This document shows, piece by piece, positions 41,137 through 48,199 of a stretch of DNA of 48,199 nt. The notes under the pieces were generated by a model. The model was not told the DNA's origin. It searched no databases and worked only from the letters and a program-made list of their open reading frames with translations. The DNA comes from Coleofasciculus sp. FACHB-1120. GTDB taxonomy: Bacteria > Cyanobacteriota > Cyanobacteriia > Cyanobacteriales > FACHB-T130. How positions within the stretch are numbered: position 1 is the first letter of the stretch; each line of letters opens with the position of its first letter. The DNA lies in assembly GCF_014698845.1 (NCBI RefSeq), contig NZ_JACJTV010000040.1, forward strand, positions 1 to 48,199. Direction: 5' to 3'. A program made the position numbers and the translations under genes.

Positions 41137-41375
41137 TTTCTTTTATCCATACCCATCTCCATACCCATCAATGGACTGACGCTCTAGGTGAAAGTCAAGC
41201 CAGACTGGGGAGAGACGCCAGGAAGCCTAAAATACAACGAGTTTTTACTCCTGAGAGAACTTATAACTACCATTCGGTAACTTTGTTTATCTTCTGACTC
41301 TGCATATCTCCTGAGAAACAAACCTATCAATCATTACAGCTCAAGTGAGCTACTGTTTCTCCCTCGGAGGGAGCC

Positions 41376-41585
41376 ATGAAAACAAAATATTTCTCTGTTG
41401 TATTTACTTCTGTACTGGCTTTAGGGCTAATTGCTTCAATTAATCCATCTGTTCGAGCAAATCCAGCTCTTTCTCAAAAGAATATCGCCAAAACTGGTTT
41501 CAGCATTACCACTGAAAAGCCCCAAGCATACAACCCACCAAATCGGGGATATCCGGAACGTCGGGAAGGTGCCGGTAGCTACTAA
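41376..41585 (+). CDS. Small exported peptide with Pro/Arg/Gly C-terminal signature
   Basis: 69 residues. Residues 1-30 form a Sec signal peptide (YFSVVFTSVLALGLIASINP, then VRA). The mature part is about 40 residues with no Cys and ends YNPPNRGYPERREGAGSY. The tail aligns with that of the peptide at 47556 (PPPADRSAPNGRRRGGAS), and resembles the P-x-R-x-x-P-x-R-x-GxG signature seen at the mature N-terminus of some exported cyanobacterial proteins (DUF928 type), which I recall rather than can test. GGAGGGAG directly precedes the ATG. It is convergent with the caspase-like gene, 151 bases away. Confidence 0.75.
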   Translation: MKTKYFSVVFTSVLALGLIASINPSVRANPALSQKNIAKTGFSITTEKPQAYNPPNRGYPERREGAGSY

Positions 41586-41736
41586 GCGGGCTGATAGAAA
41601 AGAAAACTGTGAGTTTTATAATCTTTCCATTTTGATAGGCTACGGTTTTTTTGATAATCATGAATAGAAATAAATCAACCATTTTTTATCATTGATTACT
41701 GCCTTTTGTTCATTGCAAAAATTTAACGCTTCGTTT

Positions 41737-44700
41737 TTACATCTGATTGCATAGACGAGATTCGTTCCGGTTCACATTTGGATTATTTTTCAGGTAGTTA
41801 CGCAAGCGATCGCATCCTCGCGTCAGTAAGTTATCGAAATCCAAATTCCATAATCTGATGCCGCTATCTTCACTCCCACTCATCAATACTGTGCCATCTG
41901 GACTAAAACTGAGGCTATTAATCTTTCCAGAATGTCCAATCAGTGTTTTTATCGGGGTAGCATCGGCAATATTCCAAAGTTTAATCGTGCGATCCGCACT
42001 GCCAGAAACTAACACTCGTCCATCTTGACTAAAAAGAATACTTGTCACCCCGTCACTATGTCCTGCAAGTGTATTGATAAGGGTGCCCTCTGCGACTTTC
42101 CAAAGCTTAATCGTGTTGTCCCAGCTTGCGGTTGCAAGAATTTTGCCATCGGGACTGAACGCAACCGATGAAATTGCTAAACCATGCACTTGTAAATTTT
42201 TTACAGGCATTTCTTCTGAATTATTTTGATTTTTTATATTCCATAGTTTTACAGTGTTATCAGCGCTGCCAGAAGCTAGAAACTGACTATCTGGACTGAA
42301 ATTAACACTATTTACCGTATCGCTATGTCCCTTTAATGTTTGGATTAATGTGCCATCTGCTACACGCCACAGTTTGATATTTTTATCGGCACTCCCAGAA
42401 GCCAACAGTTGACCATTTTGACTAAAACTGATGCTAGTTACTCCATCGGTATGCCCTGTCAATGTTTGAATTAACGTCCCATCGCGCCACAGCTTAATCA
42501 TTTTGTCAGCACTAGCAGAAGCCAGCAGGGGCGGGGTTTTTCCCGGTTTGCTATCCGGACTCCAAGCTACTGCATTCAGAGTAGATTGATGTCCGACCAG
42601 GGTTTTAATTAACACTTTCTCGGCGATGCCATCTCGACGCCAAAGTTGAATTGTTTCATCCCAGCCCCCAGCAGCAAACGTCTTGCCATCGGGACTAAAA
42701 CTCACGCTATAAATACCACTCTCGGATGATGTTTTTATAGTATTACTAATGTTCCAAAATCTGATAGTTTTGTCTGCACTTGCAGAAGCCAATAGGGGCG
42801 TATCCTGGTTATTTGTATCAGGGCTAAAGCTTACGTCTAAAACTTCTGCGTTATGTGCTTTTATCCTTTTTACAAATGTTGCTTGGAAACTAGATTTAGT
42901 ATCCAGACTCCATATTTTCACTGTCCCGTCAGCACTCGCAGAAGCTAAGAGTTGACCGTTAGCACTAAAACTGATGCGATTAACTGGAGCCGTGTGACCT
43001 TCAATTGTTTGCAATAATTTGCCCTCAGCATTCCAAAGCTTTATCGTGTTGTCACCGCTGGCAGAGGCAAGGATATTTTGAGAGGAGAATACAACATGAG
43101 TAAATCGTGAACCGAAGCTATCTGTATTAGCAGGATTGCTCTGTCCAGTAATGCTCTTAATTAACGTGCCATCGCTACGCCAAAGCTTGATTGTTTTATC
43201 TTCACCGGCAGAAGCAAGAATCTTACCATCTGGACTAAAATTCACGCTCCAAACCCAACCAGCGTGTCCGTTCAATGTTTTGAGCAAAGTACCATCAAGA
43301 CGCCACAATCTCACTGTCTTATCGCGGCTAGCAGATGCTAAAAACTGACCATCGGGGCTAAAACTGATGCTTGTTACCCAATCTGCGTGTCCGGTAAATG
43401 TTTTCAGTAATGTGCCATCAAGACGCCAGAGTTTGATATTTTTATCGGCGCAAGCAGAAGCAATCAAATTACCATCGGGGCTAAAAGCGACACCGATCAC
43501 CCTCTCTTTGTGTTCTAAAGATTTGATTAATGTGCCATCTCGACGCCAAAGCTTCACGGTGTTGTCATCGCTAGCAGAAGCCAGAGAATTTCCATCAGGA
43601 CTGAAAGTCACGCTATTCACTTTTTGAGTGTGTTGCTGCAAGCGATCGCTCTCTTGCGTTTCCTCAACCGCTTGTCCTAAAGTCGCTACCGTTCTGACTT
43701 TGGTGGATTCAGGTGCAGAAACTTGCTTGAGTTGTTGCGCCGCTTTCACACTGGCAATCAGCGCTTCTAATTGCTGATTGGATAACAAAAGTGCCTCTGA
43801 TGAGGCATTTAATGCCTCAATTTCCCGCACCTGCGCCGCTTGTTTTTGCCCATAAGCCAAGCCGCCGAACCCAAAAGCAGCAAGTCCCAAGATCCCGATC
43901 GCCACAACCGCAGACTGTGCCTGTCTCAGTCTTCTTTTTGCCTGTAATTGTTGCTGATGTCTGGCTTCCAGACACGCTTCAATAAATCGCTGCACATCTT
44001 CCGATAATTCGTCGGTGTATTTGATATAAATTTCTTCCGCTTCCGCTAGCCGGACTCCTTGCAGTAAGAAATCAGATTCTTGACCGCTTTGTTGCCACAT
44101 TTGAGCTGCTTGCTCAATCTGGCGTTCTTGTCGCAATCGCTCCCGATTTTCCTCCAACCACCAGCGCAATGTTGACCAGTGGCGGATTAAAATTTCATGG
44201 GCAACTTCTACAGTGACTTCCTGTTGCAACAATCGTAGAGAAGTTGCATTGATCTCTGGTGCTTCGCCCCTACTTTGCGCGATCGCATCCCCTTCGTCCT
44301 CCAAACCGATCGCAACCAGCTTGGCATTCGTCAAGACTTGCAGGGTTCTCTCTACTAAGCCAGCGGGATACTTCTGTACCACCAAATCTGATTTAAATAT
44401 CCGCCGCCGAGTATCTTCCGTTCCTTCTCCCAGCTGAGTTAACGACAAGAAAATCCAGCGAGCGCAACCTTGAGCCTCTGGGTCTAAACTATCGTAAACG
44501 CCTTGTGCTTTGCGTTCTAAGGCTCCTTTAAGTCCACCAATTTCCTGAAAATAAGCTTGTAGCGTTAATTCACCCCCATGACGGTGTTCCCACAACTGCT
44601 CTAAAACAAATTCCAGCAAAGGTAAATCGCCTGCACTGGCGTGGGGAGAACCGCTACCATACAACTCCTGACATAAAACTTCCACCAAATCTGGTTCTAC

Positions 44701-47031
44701 TTTTAAGCCGACTTTTTCGGCTGGATTAACAATAACCCGGCGATAGTCGTCCTCCGTTAAACCCGGTGGAACCAGTACGCTTGACTGCTGTAAAATTTTT
44801 GCCAATGCCGGGACTTCTAAACAAGCGGCGATGAAATCTGCCCGCAACGTCAGGATCAGCTTAAAGCGATCGCTTGCATAGTTCACCGCCCCCATCACCA
44901 ATTCTAAAAAGCGCTCTGTGTCTTCGCTTGGCGCAAGCGTGAATAATTCCTCAAACTGATCCACCACCAAAACGACCATTGGCTCAGTTCGGCTACGCAC
45001 CCAGTAAACAAAGCCTTCTACCCCCTGATACAACATTCCTTCTAGTTGCTGTTGTTGGTAGGCTTTTTCTCTCTCCGTACCGGGATCGACCAGCCGCCGC
45101 GCCAAATTTTCCAAGGGACGTGCGCCTGGTACGATCTGCCGAATCCACCAGCGATCGCTTCCAGGTAGCTGTTTACCCTGTCGTAACTGAGCAATTAATC
45201 CCGCCTGCACTACCGAAGACTTCCCGCTGCCAGAAGCACCGACAACTGCCAATAAGGAGTGGTGTGCCAGGTGGTTAATCAGTTGCTGCGTTAAATTTTC
45301 TCGACCGTAAAAGTATTGTGCATCTTCTTCCCCGAATGCTCTCAACCCCCGGTATGGGCAGACTCCTAAATCAAAACCTTCTGCTTGTTCAATGCCGCGC
45401 GATCGCGTATTTCCAGGTAAAACTTCAATGACGCCTTGTGCGCCTGATAGCCAAACTTGGAATGGAGTACCGCTTCCTGCCAAGGAAACTTGTAATTGAG
45501 TAATCCACCCGGCTGCGGTTAACCCAGTTGGCTGATTAGCTGCAACTAAGGTATCCAGTAAAGCTTGGGCAAATTGTTCTGGCGCATCTGTGGGAGAGAT
45601 CGCAGCGATGATACACTGTCCTTGCTCTGAGCCAAGTTGCAAATCTTCTACCCAATCTGAACAAGACGATGGGGAATCTCCTCGACTCCTCGGTTCTTTG
45701 ATTCCTCCCGGACAATCCAAGATAATAATGTGTTGAGTAACTGTCGCGTGACGTAACTGTTGCCTCAACCAGGAACGACTCAGACGAATATCATCTCCCA
45801 GTACCAACATCGCCTCCCCAGCTTCAGTTTCCTCAATGTGTCCGCGCAGATACAATAAAGCCGTTGTCGGTTCAGTTTCCGAGATAAAAGGCGATTCTGC
45901 GTTGGAGACACTTCGCGATCGCAAGCACTTAGCGATCGCTTCCCGTACATCCGATCCATTTGTTCCCCGCCGAAGCCAGTATTCCAATTCAAAGCCACCA
46001 GCACCGCTTAGCACCTTGCTCAACGCTAGAGTAATTTGATTGCTAGCAAGTCCCTCTACGACCAGTGCTTGTCGCGGATAAGGCGATGCCACAGTCACAG
46101 GTTTAAGCCCCAGAATCAATTCACCCACCCCTTCTACAATCCGCTTCGGTGTTTGTAAGGGATATTCTGGATGCAACTGACTTTCACCGCGACCGCGATG
46201 CTGCTGGTTAATCAGGCGTAACTGCTGGTTCGTTTTATCTATATATTGCAGCGTCTGATAGTAAACATATCGGTAAAGCCCATCCGCCTCAATTACGCCC
46301 TGTGCATCTGCTGCTTCACCCTGCAATCCCCGCATTAAATAATAAGTAAACACCCCATGCCCTAATTCTGGAAACTCCCAGGATTGCTGCGCTTGATCGC
46401 AAGACAGCAAAGCATAGAATCCTTTACTTTTTTGCGCCCGTTGCCGCAAAACTTCCACAAGCTGGGGTGTCGGATTGGGCAAGGGTTCTGATGAAGGTGT
46501 TTCTCCCCTCGCCCCCCATAATGTCATGCCACCACTATGACAAGCATCCAGCCACACTAGCTGCTGATGTGCAGGACTATTTCCCAACACCTGCAACAGT
46601 TCCTGCAAAGATAACCCCGTACCGAGTAAATTGTCCTTCTGGGTATCGGCAAGACACAAAACCGCCTGCTGTCCGGACGCAGAACCTCCATCCCTAGAGG
46701 GTTCTAGCATCCCGTGCCCGGAAAAATAAAACAGGATCGTATCCTGTGGTTTAGCCGCCGTCGCAATTTGCTGCAAACTGGTACGAACCGATGCCAACTT
46801 GGGCAACTGGGCGGCAAAATCGTGATGAATTCTCACTTCCTTTTGCGGAAATCCCTGAGTTGCGCCTGCCAACGCATCTGCCAACCCCTGACAATCCACT
46901 GCTGAATAACGCAGAGAAGGCAGTCGCTCATCCTGGTATTGATTGACTCCCACCAATAGCAACCAAAGTTTCGCTTGCCCGGTTTCTAAGGCAAGCGTTG
47001 AGCGACTGGTACCAACGCTAACTGGAGACAT
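41737..47031 (-). CDS. Caspase-like/nSTAND NTPase/WD40 signalling protein
   Basis: 1764 residues from the ATG at 47031; TTG and GTG starts up to 17 codons earlier are possible and none has a strong ribosome site. Residues of about 20-300 are a caspase-like (C14) protease: [20 protein letters not shown], the His in FYFSGHG (about 106) and the Cys in WLDACHSGG (about 164) form the dyad. A less recognisable region follows. Around residue 557 an nSTAND1-type NTPase begins ([20 protein letters not shown]), with Walker [10 protein letters not shown] near 597 and a Walker-B-like [12 protein letters not shown] hydrophobic helix ([20 protein letters not shown]) lies near 1040. The last about 600 residues are 14 WD40 repeats, enough for two seven-blade propellers. 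Such proteins are thought to sense a signal through the propellers, oligomerise by the NTPase and activate the protease. Small exported peptides flank it. Confidence 0.93.
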   Translation of the reverse strand: MSPVSVGTSRSTLALETGQAKLWLLLVGVNQYQDERLPSLRYSAVDCQGLADALAGATQGFPQKEVRIHHDFAAQLPKLASVRTSLQQIATAAKPQDTILFYFSGHGMLEPSRDGGSASGQQAVLCLADTQKDNLLGTGLSLQELLQVLGNSPAHQQLVWLDACHSGGMTLWGARGETPSSEPLPNPTPQLVEVLRQRAQKSKGFYALLSCDQAQQSWEFPELGHGVFTYYLMRGLQGEAADAQGVIEADGLYRYVYYQTLQYIDKTNQQLRLINQQHRGRGESQLHPEYPLQTPKRIVEGVGELILGLKPVTVASPYPRQALVVEGLASNQITLALSKVLSGAGGFELEYWLRRGTNGSDVREAIAKCLRSRSVSNAESPFISETEPTTALLYLRGHIEETEAGEAMLVLGDDIRLSRSWLRQQLRHATVTQHIIILDCPGGIKEPRSRGDSPSSCSDWVEDLQLGSEQGQCIIAAISPTDAPEQFAQALLDTLVAANQPTGLTAAGWITQLQVSLAGSGTPFQVWLSGAQGVIEVLPGNTRSRGIEQAEGFDLGVCPYRGLRAFGEEDAQYFYGRENLTQQLINHLAHHSLLAVVGASGSGKSSVVQAGLIAQLRQGKQLPGSDRWWIRQIVPGARPLENLARRLVDPGTEREKAYQQQQLEGMLYQGVEGFVYWVRSRTEPMVVLVVDQFEELFTLAPSEDTERFLELVMGAVNYASDRFKLILTLRADFIAACLEVPALAKILQQSSVLVPPGLTEDDYRRVIVNPAEKVGLKVEPDLVEVLCQELYGSGSPHASAGDLPLLEFVLEQLWEHRHGGELTLQAYFQEIGGLKGALERKAQGVYDSLDPEAQGCARWIFLSLTQLGEGTEDTRRRIFKSDLVVQKYPAGLVERTLQVLTNAKLVAIGLEDEGDAIAQSRGEAPEINATSLRLLQQEVTVEVAHEILIRHWSTLRWWLEENRERLRQERQIEQAAQMWQQSGQESDFLLQGVRLAEAEEIYIKYTDELSEDVQRFIEACLEARHQQQLQAKRRLRQAQSAVVAIGILGLAAFGFGGLAYGQKQAAQVREIEALNASSEALLLSNQQLEALIASVKAAQQLKQVSAPESTKVRTVATLGQAVEETQESDRLQQHTQKVNSVTFSPDGNSLASASDDNTVKLWRRDGTLIKSLEHKERVIGVAFSPDGNLIASACADKNIKLWRLDGTLLKTFTGHADWVTSISFSPDGQFLASASRDKTVRLWRLDGTLLKTLNGHAGWVWSVNFSPDGKILASAGEDKTIKLWRSDGTLIKSITGQSNPANTDSFGSRFTHVVFSSQNILASASGDNTIKLWNAEGKLLQTIEGHTAPVNRISFSANGQLLASASADGTVKIWSLDTKSSFQATFVKRIKAHNAEVLDVSFSPDTNNQDTPLLASASADKTIRFWNISNTIKTSSESGIYSVSFSPDGKTFAAGGWDETIQLWRRDGIAEKVLIKTLVGHQSTLNAVAWSPDSKPGKTPPLLASASADKMIKLWRDGTLIQTLTGHTDGVTSISFSQNGQLLASGSADKNIKLWRVADGTLIQTLKGHSDTVNSVNFSPDSQFLASGSADNTVKLWNIKNQNNSEEMPVKNLQVHGLAISSVAFSPDGKILATASWDNTIKLWKVAEGTLINTLAGHSDGVTSILFSQDGRVLVSGSADRTIKLWNIADATPIKTLIGHSGKINSLSFSPDGTVLMSGSEDSGIRLWNLDFDNLLTRGCDRLRNYLKNNPNVNRNESRLCNQM
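41830..43650. repeat. WD40 repeat-coding DNA (14 units)
   Basis: Units of roughly 120-150 bases share phrases such as AAACTGATGCTAGTTACTCC and GCCAGAAGCTAGAAACTGAC. The protein units carry SFSPDG-x-x-LASASADxTIKLW. Several units have inserted or shortened segments (units 5, 7 and 11). Confidence 0.85.
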
Positions 47032-47100
47032 TTTTTTAGGGATTGGTAATTGGAAAAAAGTTGTAGCGAATGCCACCGGCAATTTGGGTAGCAGCCGTAG

Positions 47101-47250
47101 TCAGATAGACGCCCCTTCGCAGACGGTTCTGCTAGATTCAGTTCTAGCACCCCTGGACGCCCATCCAAGTTGCAATTCTATCTGTCCGTGCCAATCTGGG
47201 GCACTCATTGCAGTTATGACAACAAGCGATCGCGCCAGTATTTTTTCCAT
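47101..47250 (-). CDS. Possible small leader or exported peptide before the caspase gene
   Basis: 49 residues. A strong AGGAG lies 9 bases before the ATG, unlike the caspase gene itself. MEKILARSLVVITAMSAPDW resembles a weak signal peptide, and the rest is GARTESSRTVCEGASI at the C-terminus. The stop lies 69 bases before the caspase start, so translation could be coupled. It may be a real small peptide, a leader, or a decayed gene; I do not recognise a family. Confidence 0.4.
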   Translation of the reverse strand: MEKILARSLVVITAMSAPDWHGQIELQLGWASRGARTESSRTVCEGASI

Positions 47251-47400
47251 TTTGGAGTTCTCCTGTAAATGATGATGCGTTCGGGTTTGAGCCTCTTCAT
47301 TCACTGAATAGGTATTCACTGAATAGGTTTACCTCAGTTGTTTTATGCAGTTTTAGCTAGGATGCTACTAGAAAAATTTTAAATTTGAAAGAATTAGAAA

Positions 47401-47433
47401 TAAAAACAGCTTCCCCAACATCAAGAGAAGCTG
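47401..47433 (-). terminator. Terminator after the 47556 peptide gene
   Basis: On the minus strand CAGCTTC and GAAGCTG form a 7-bp stem with a 13-base loop, followed by TTTTTA. It isolates the 47556 gene from the caspase transcript. The surrounding 47251-47555 holds no other gene; it should contain the promoter for the caspase unit. Confidence 0.8.
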
Positions 47434-47555
47434 CAATTTATAGAAAATGTTTTCTTGGCTTAAATCAACGATATTTCCATGACAGAATCTAGGTGAGAGC
47501 GCTAAGTTTTACCCCAATATTTGACTCTCCACTCCTACTGAATTCCGCTAAAGAT

Positions 47556-47780
47556 TTAATGAAGCCTAACCCGGCTAGCACCACCTCTGCGTCTACCATT
47601 GGGTGCGCTTCGGTCTGCTGGTGGGGGTGCGGCGAAGCAGGCGGATGAGATTTCTATTTTGGCAATTTGTGCTTGTCTTTCCGCAGTACAAGTGAAGTCT
47701 TGAGGAGCTGCAAAAGTTGGATTTACTAAACCCATAGCCAATGCTGTACTGGAAGCCACGATTAGGTAACGTTTCAACAT
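47556..47780 (-). CDS. Small exported peptide with two Cys and Pro/Arg/Gly C-terminal signature
   Basis: 74 residues. Residues 1-24 form a Sec signal peptide (YLIVASSTALAMGLVNPTFA). The mature part has FTCTAERQAQIAKIEISSAC, giving two Cys 17 residues apart that could form a disulfide, and ends APPPADRSAPNGRRRGGASR followed by VRLH. The tail resembles that of the peptide at 41376. The ATG has no clear ribosome site. It is followed by a terminator at 47401 and is co-directional with the caspase gene. Confidence 0.7.
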   Translation of the reverse strand: MLKRYLIVASSTALAMGLVNPTFAAPQDFTCTAERQAQIAKIEISSACFAAPPPADRSAPNGRRRGGASRVRLH

Positions 47781-47910
47781 AGCAGAAATACTCTAGCAAT
47801 AATGCTGTTTTGCTTTAAAACCCTTTCCTGAACTACATAGGTTTAACTTACTTTTTATATGCACTGTCCTGATTTACCCATTCAGGCTAATCCGGGAGGG
47901 CAATTGTTAG

Positions 47911-48156
47911 CGTCGTAGCACTCTCTTTAGGGATGCGGTCGGACGAACTTCAGGAAGAAGCGATCGCTTTGAGCCATACTTGGATTTTTTTGTAGCTACA
48001 GAAACCTTCTGGATATGCGTAATTCTTCTCGTAGTTTGGCTTCTACTGGCGGGGGGAATTCCTTTTTTCGTCCTGGGCTGGTTTGGATATTTGGTAGTCC
48101 CGCATAGTAATGGTAGGCTGGTCAACCAAGAACCTCAATCATTGCAGACAACTTAA
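47911..48156 (+). pseudogene. Open frame with a membrane segment but no normal start
   Basis: 81 codons are open from 47911 to a TAA at 48154. The frame encodes TETFWICVILLVVWLLLAGG, then IPFFVLGWFGYLVVPHSNGR, a credible membrane hairpin, but has no ATG; only a TTG (about codon 24) could start it. It may be a truncated gene next to the insertion-sequence-like gene. The rest of 47781-48155 shows no other gene. Confidence 0.35.
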
Positions 48157-48199
48157 TGAACTGCCCCAAGTGCCAATCTGCTCAAATTATCAAATACGG
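48156..48199 (+). CDS. Start of an IS1-like transposase or other zinc-ribbon protein (partial)
   Basis: MNCPKCQSAQIIKYG, cut by the end of the window. The Cys-x-x-Cys and the following QIIKYG match the N-terminal zinc ribbon of IS1-type transposases, which normally continue with a second Cys pair. The ATG overlaps the stop of the preceding frame (TAATG). Terminal repeats cannot be seen because the element is incomplete; a non-transposase zinc ribbon is possible. Confidence 0.5.
   Translation, partial: MNCPKCQSAQIIKY

Larger units (their letters stand above)
40603..41375. other. Repeat-rich intergenic region
   Basis: 773 bases without a supportable gene. It holds an inverted-repeat element (40717-40832), a diverged copy of the GGGCGAAGC family (40943-41136) and AT-rich sequence ahead of the 41376 gene. 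A 91-codon frame at 41022 overlaps repeat DNA and has no family features. Confidence 0.6.

Noticed and set aside
41022-41297. 91-codon plus-strand frame
   Set aside because: It overlaps repeat DNA of the GGGCGAAGC family, with odd composition and no family resemblance.
41737-47031. Caspase/nSTAND gene considered as a member of a classical defence island
   Set aside because: No restriction, CRISPR, toxin-antitoxin or phage genes are adjacent in the visible DNA, so a defence label is not supported by context.
47907-48125. Minus-strand 72-codon basic frame
   Set aside because: It is the shadow of the plus-strand membrane segment and has no ribosome site.
1-48199. tRNA, rRNA, tmRNA and riboswitch genes
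   Set aside because: Reading the intergenic regions for GTTCGA-type T-arms and known riboswitch cores gave no convincing candidate; a covariance-model search would be needed to exclude them fully.

Overview
The window reads as chromosomal DNA of a cyanobacterium, probably a filamentous, soil- or mat-type species. The grounds are recurrent HIP1 octamers (GCGATCGC), an NblA phycobilisome-degradation protein, a cytochrome c6-type electron carrier, SLH-domain OprB-type porin architecture, a WGxxGxxG C-terminal anchor protein, a caspase/nSTAND/WD40 protein, and many short palindromic interspersed repeats. I cannot name the genus from sequence alone. I saw no rRNA, tRNA or CRISPR array.

Layout. 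Bases 1-3300 hold the tail of an unknown gene, nblA, a Gly/Thr-rich repeat protein on the minus strand, and about 1.4 kb of gene-poor DNA. Bases 3.3-14.1 kb are a plus-strand carbohydrate cluster: glycosyltransferase, UDP-galactopyranose mutase (glf), a GH1-like/RmlD-like fusion, a STAS protein, a decayed MBL-fold hydrolase, a GH2 enzyme, galT and an M24-fold protein with an eroded metal site. Together these suggest synthesis, trimming and salvage of a galactose/galactofuranose polysaccharide. Bases 14.3-22.8 kb hold two paralogues of one uncharacterised domain (one with leucine-rich repeats), a cupin, an M3 oligopeptidase, an aldo/keto reductase, cytochrome c6 and small hypotheticals. Bases 22.9-26.6 kb hold an alpha/beta hydrolase with a membrane domain, a coiled-coil protein, a Pmp3-type peptide and a holin-like membrane protein, a set that looks stress-related.

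Bases 26.7-33.5 kb hold an SLH/OprB-type iron-uptake porin behind a FecR-like exported protein, an exported methyltransferase and the RNA-binding protein Tex. Bases 33.6-37.8 kb hold a retropepsin-like protein overlapping a small partner, then three related proteins, each with a glycine-zipper segment followed by 18-residue repeats. Bases 38-40.6 kb hold an exported hypothetical, a DUF4385 protein, a VOC protein and a small hypothetical. Bases 41.4-47.8 kb are dominated by a 1764-residue caspase/nSTAND/14xWD40 protein flanked by small exported peptides, two of which share a Pro/Arg/Gly C-terminal signature. The last 45 bases open a zinc-ribbon, IS1-like transposase that runs off the end.

The most interesting items are the caspase-NTPase locus with its candidate peptide partners, the three-member 18-residue-repeat family, the LRR/no-LRR paralogue pair, the M24 pseudoenzyme in the galactose cluster, and a 165-bp MITE-like element with a 9-bp flanking duplication. 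Functional statements rest on motif recognition and family knowledge; no database search was possible.
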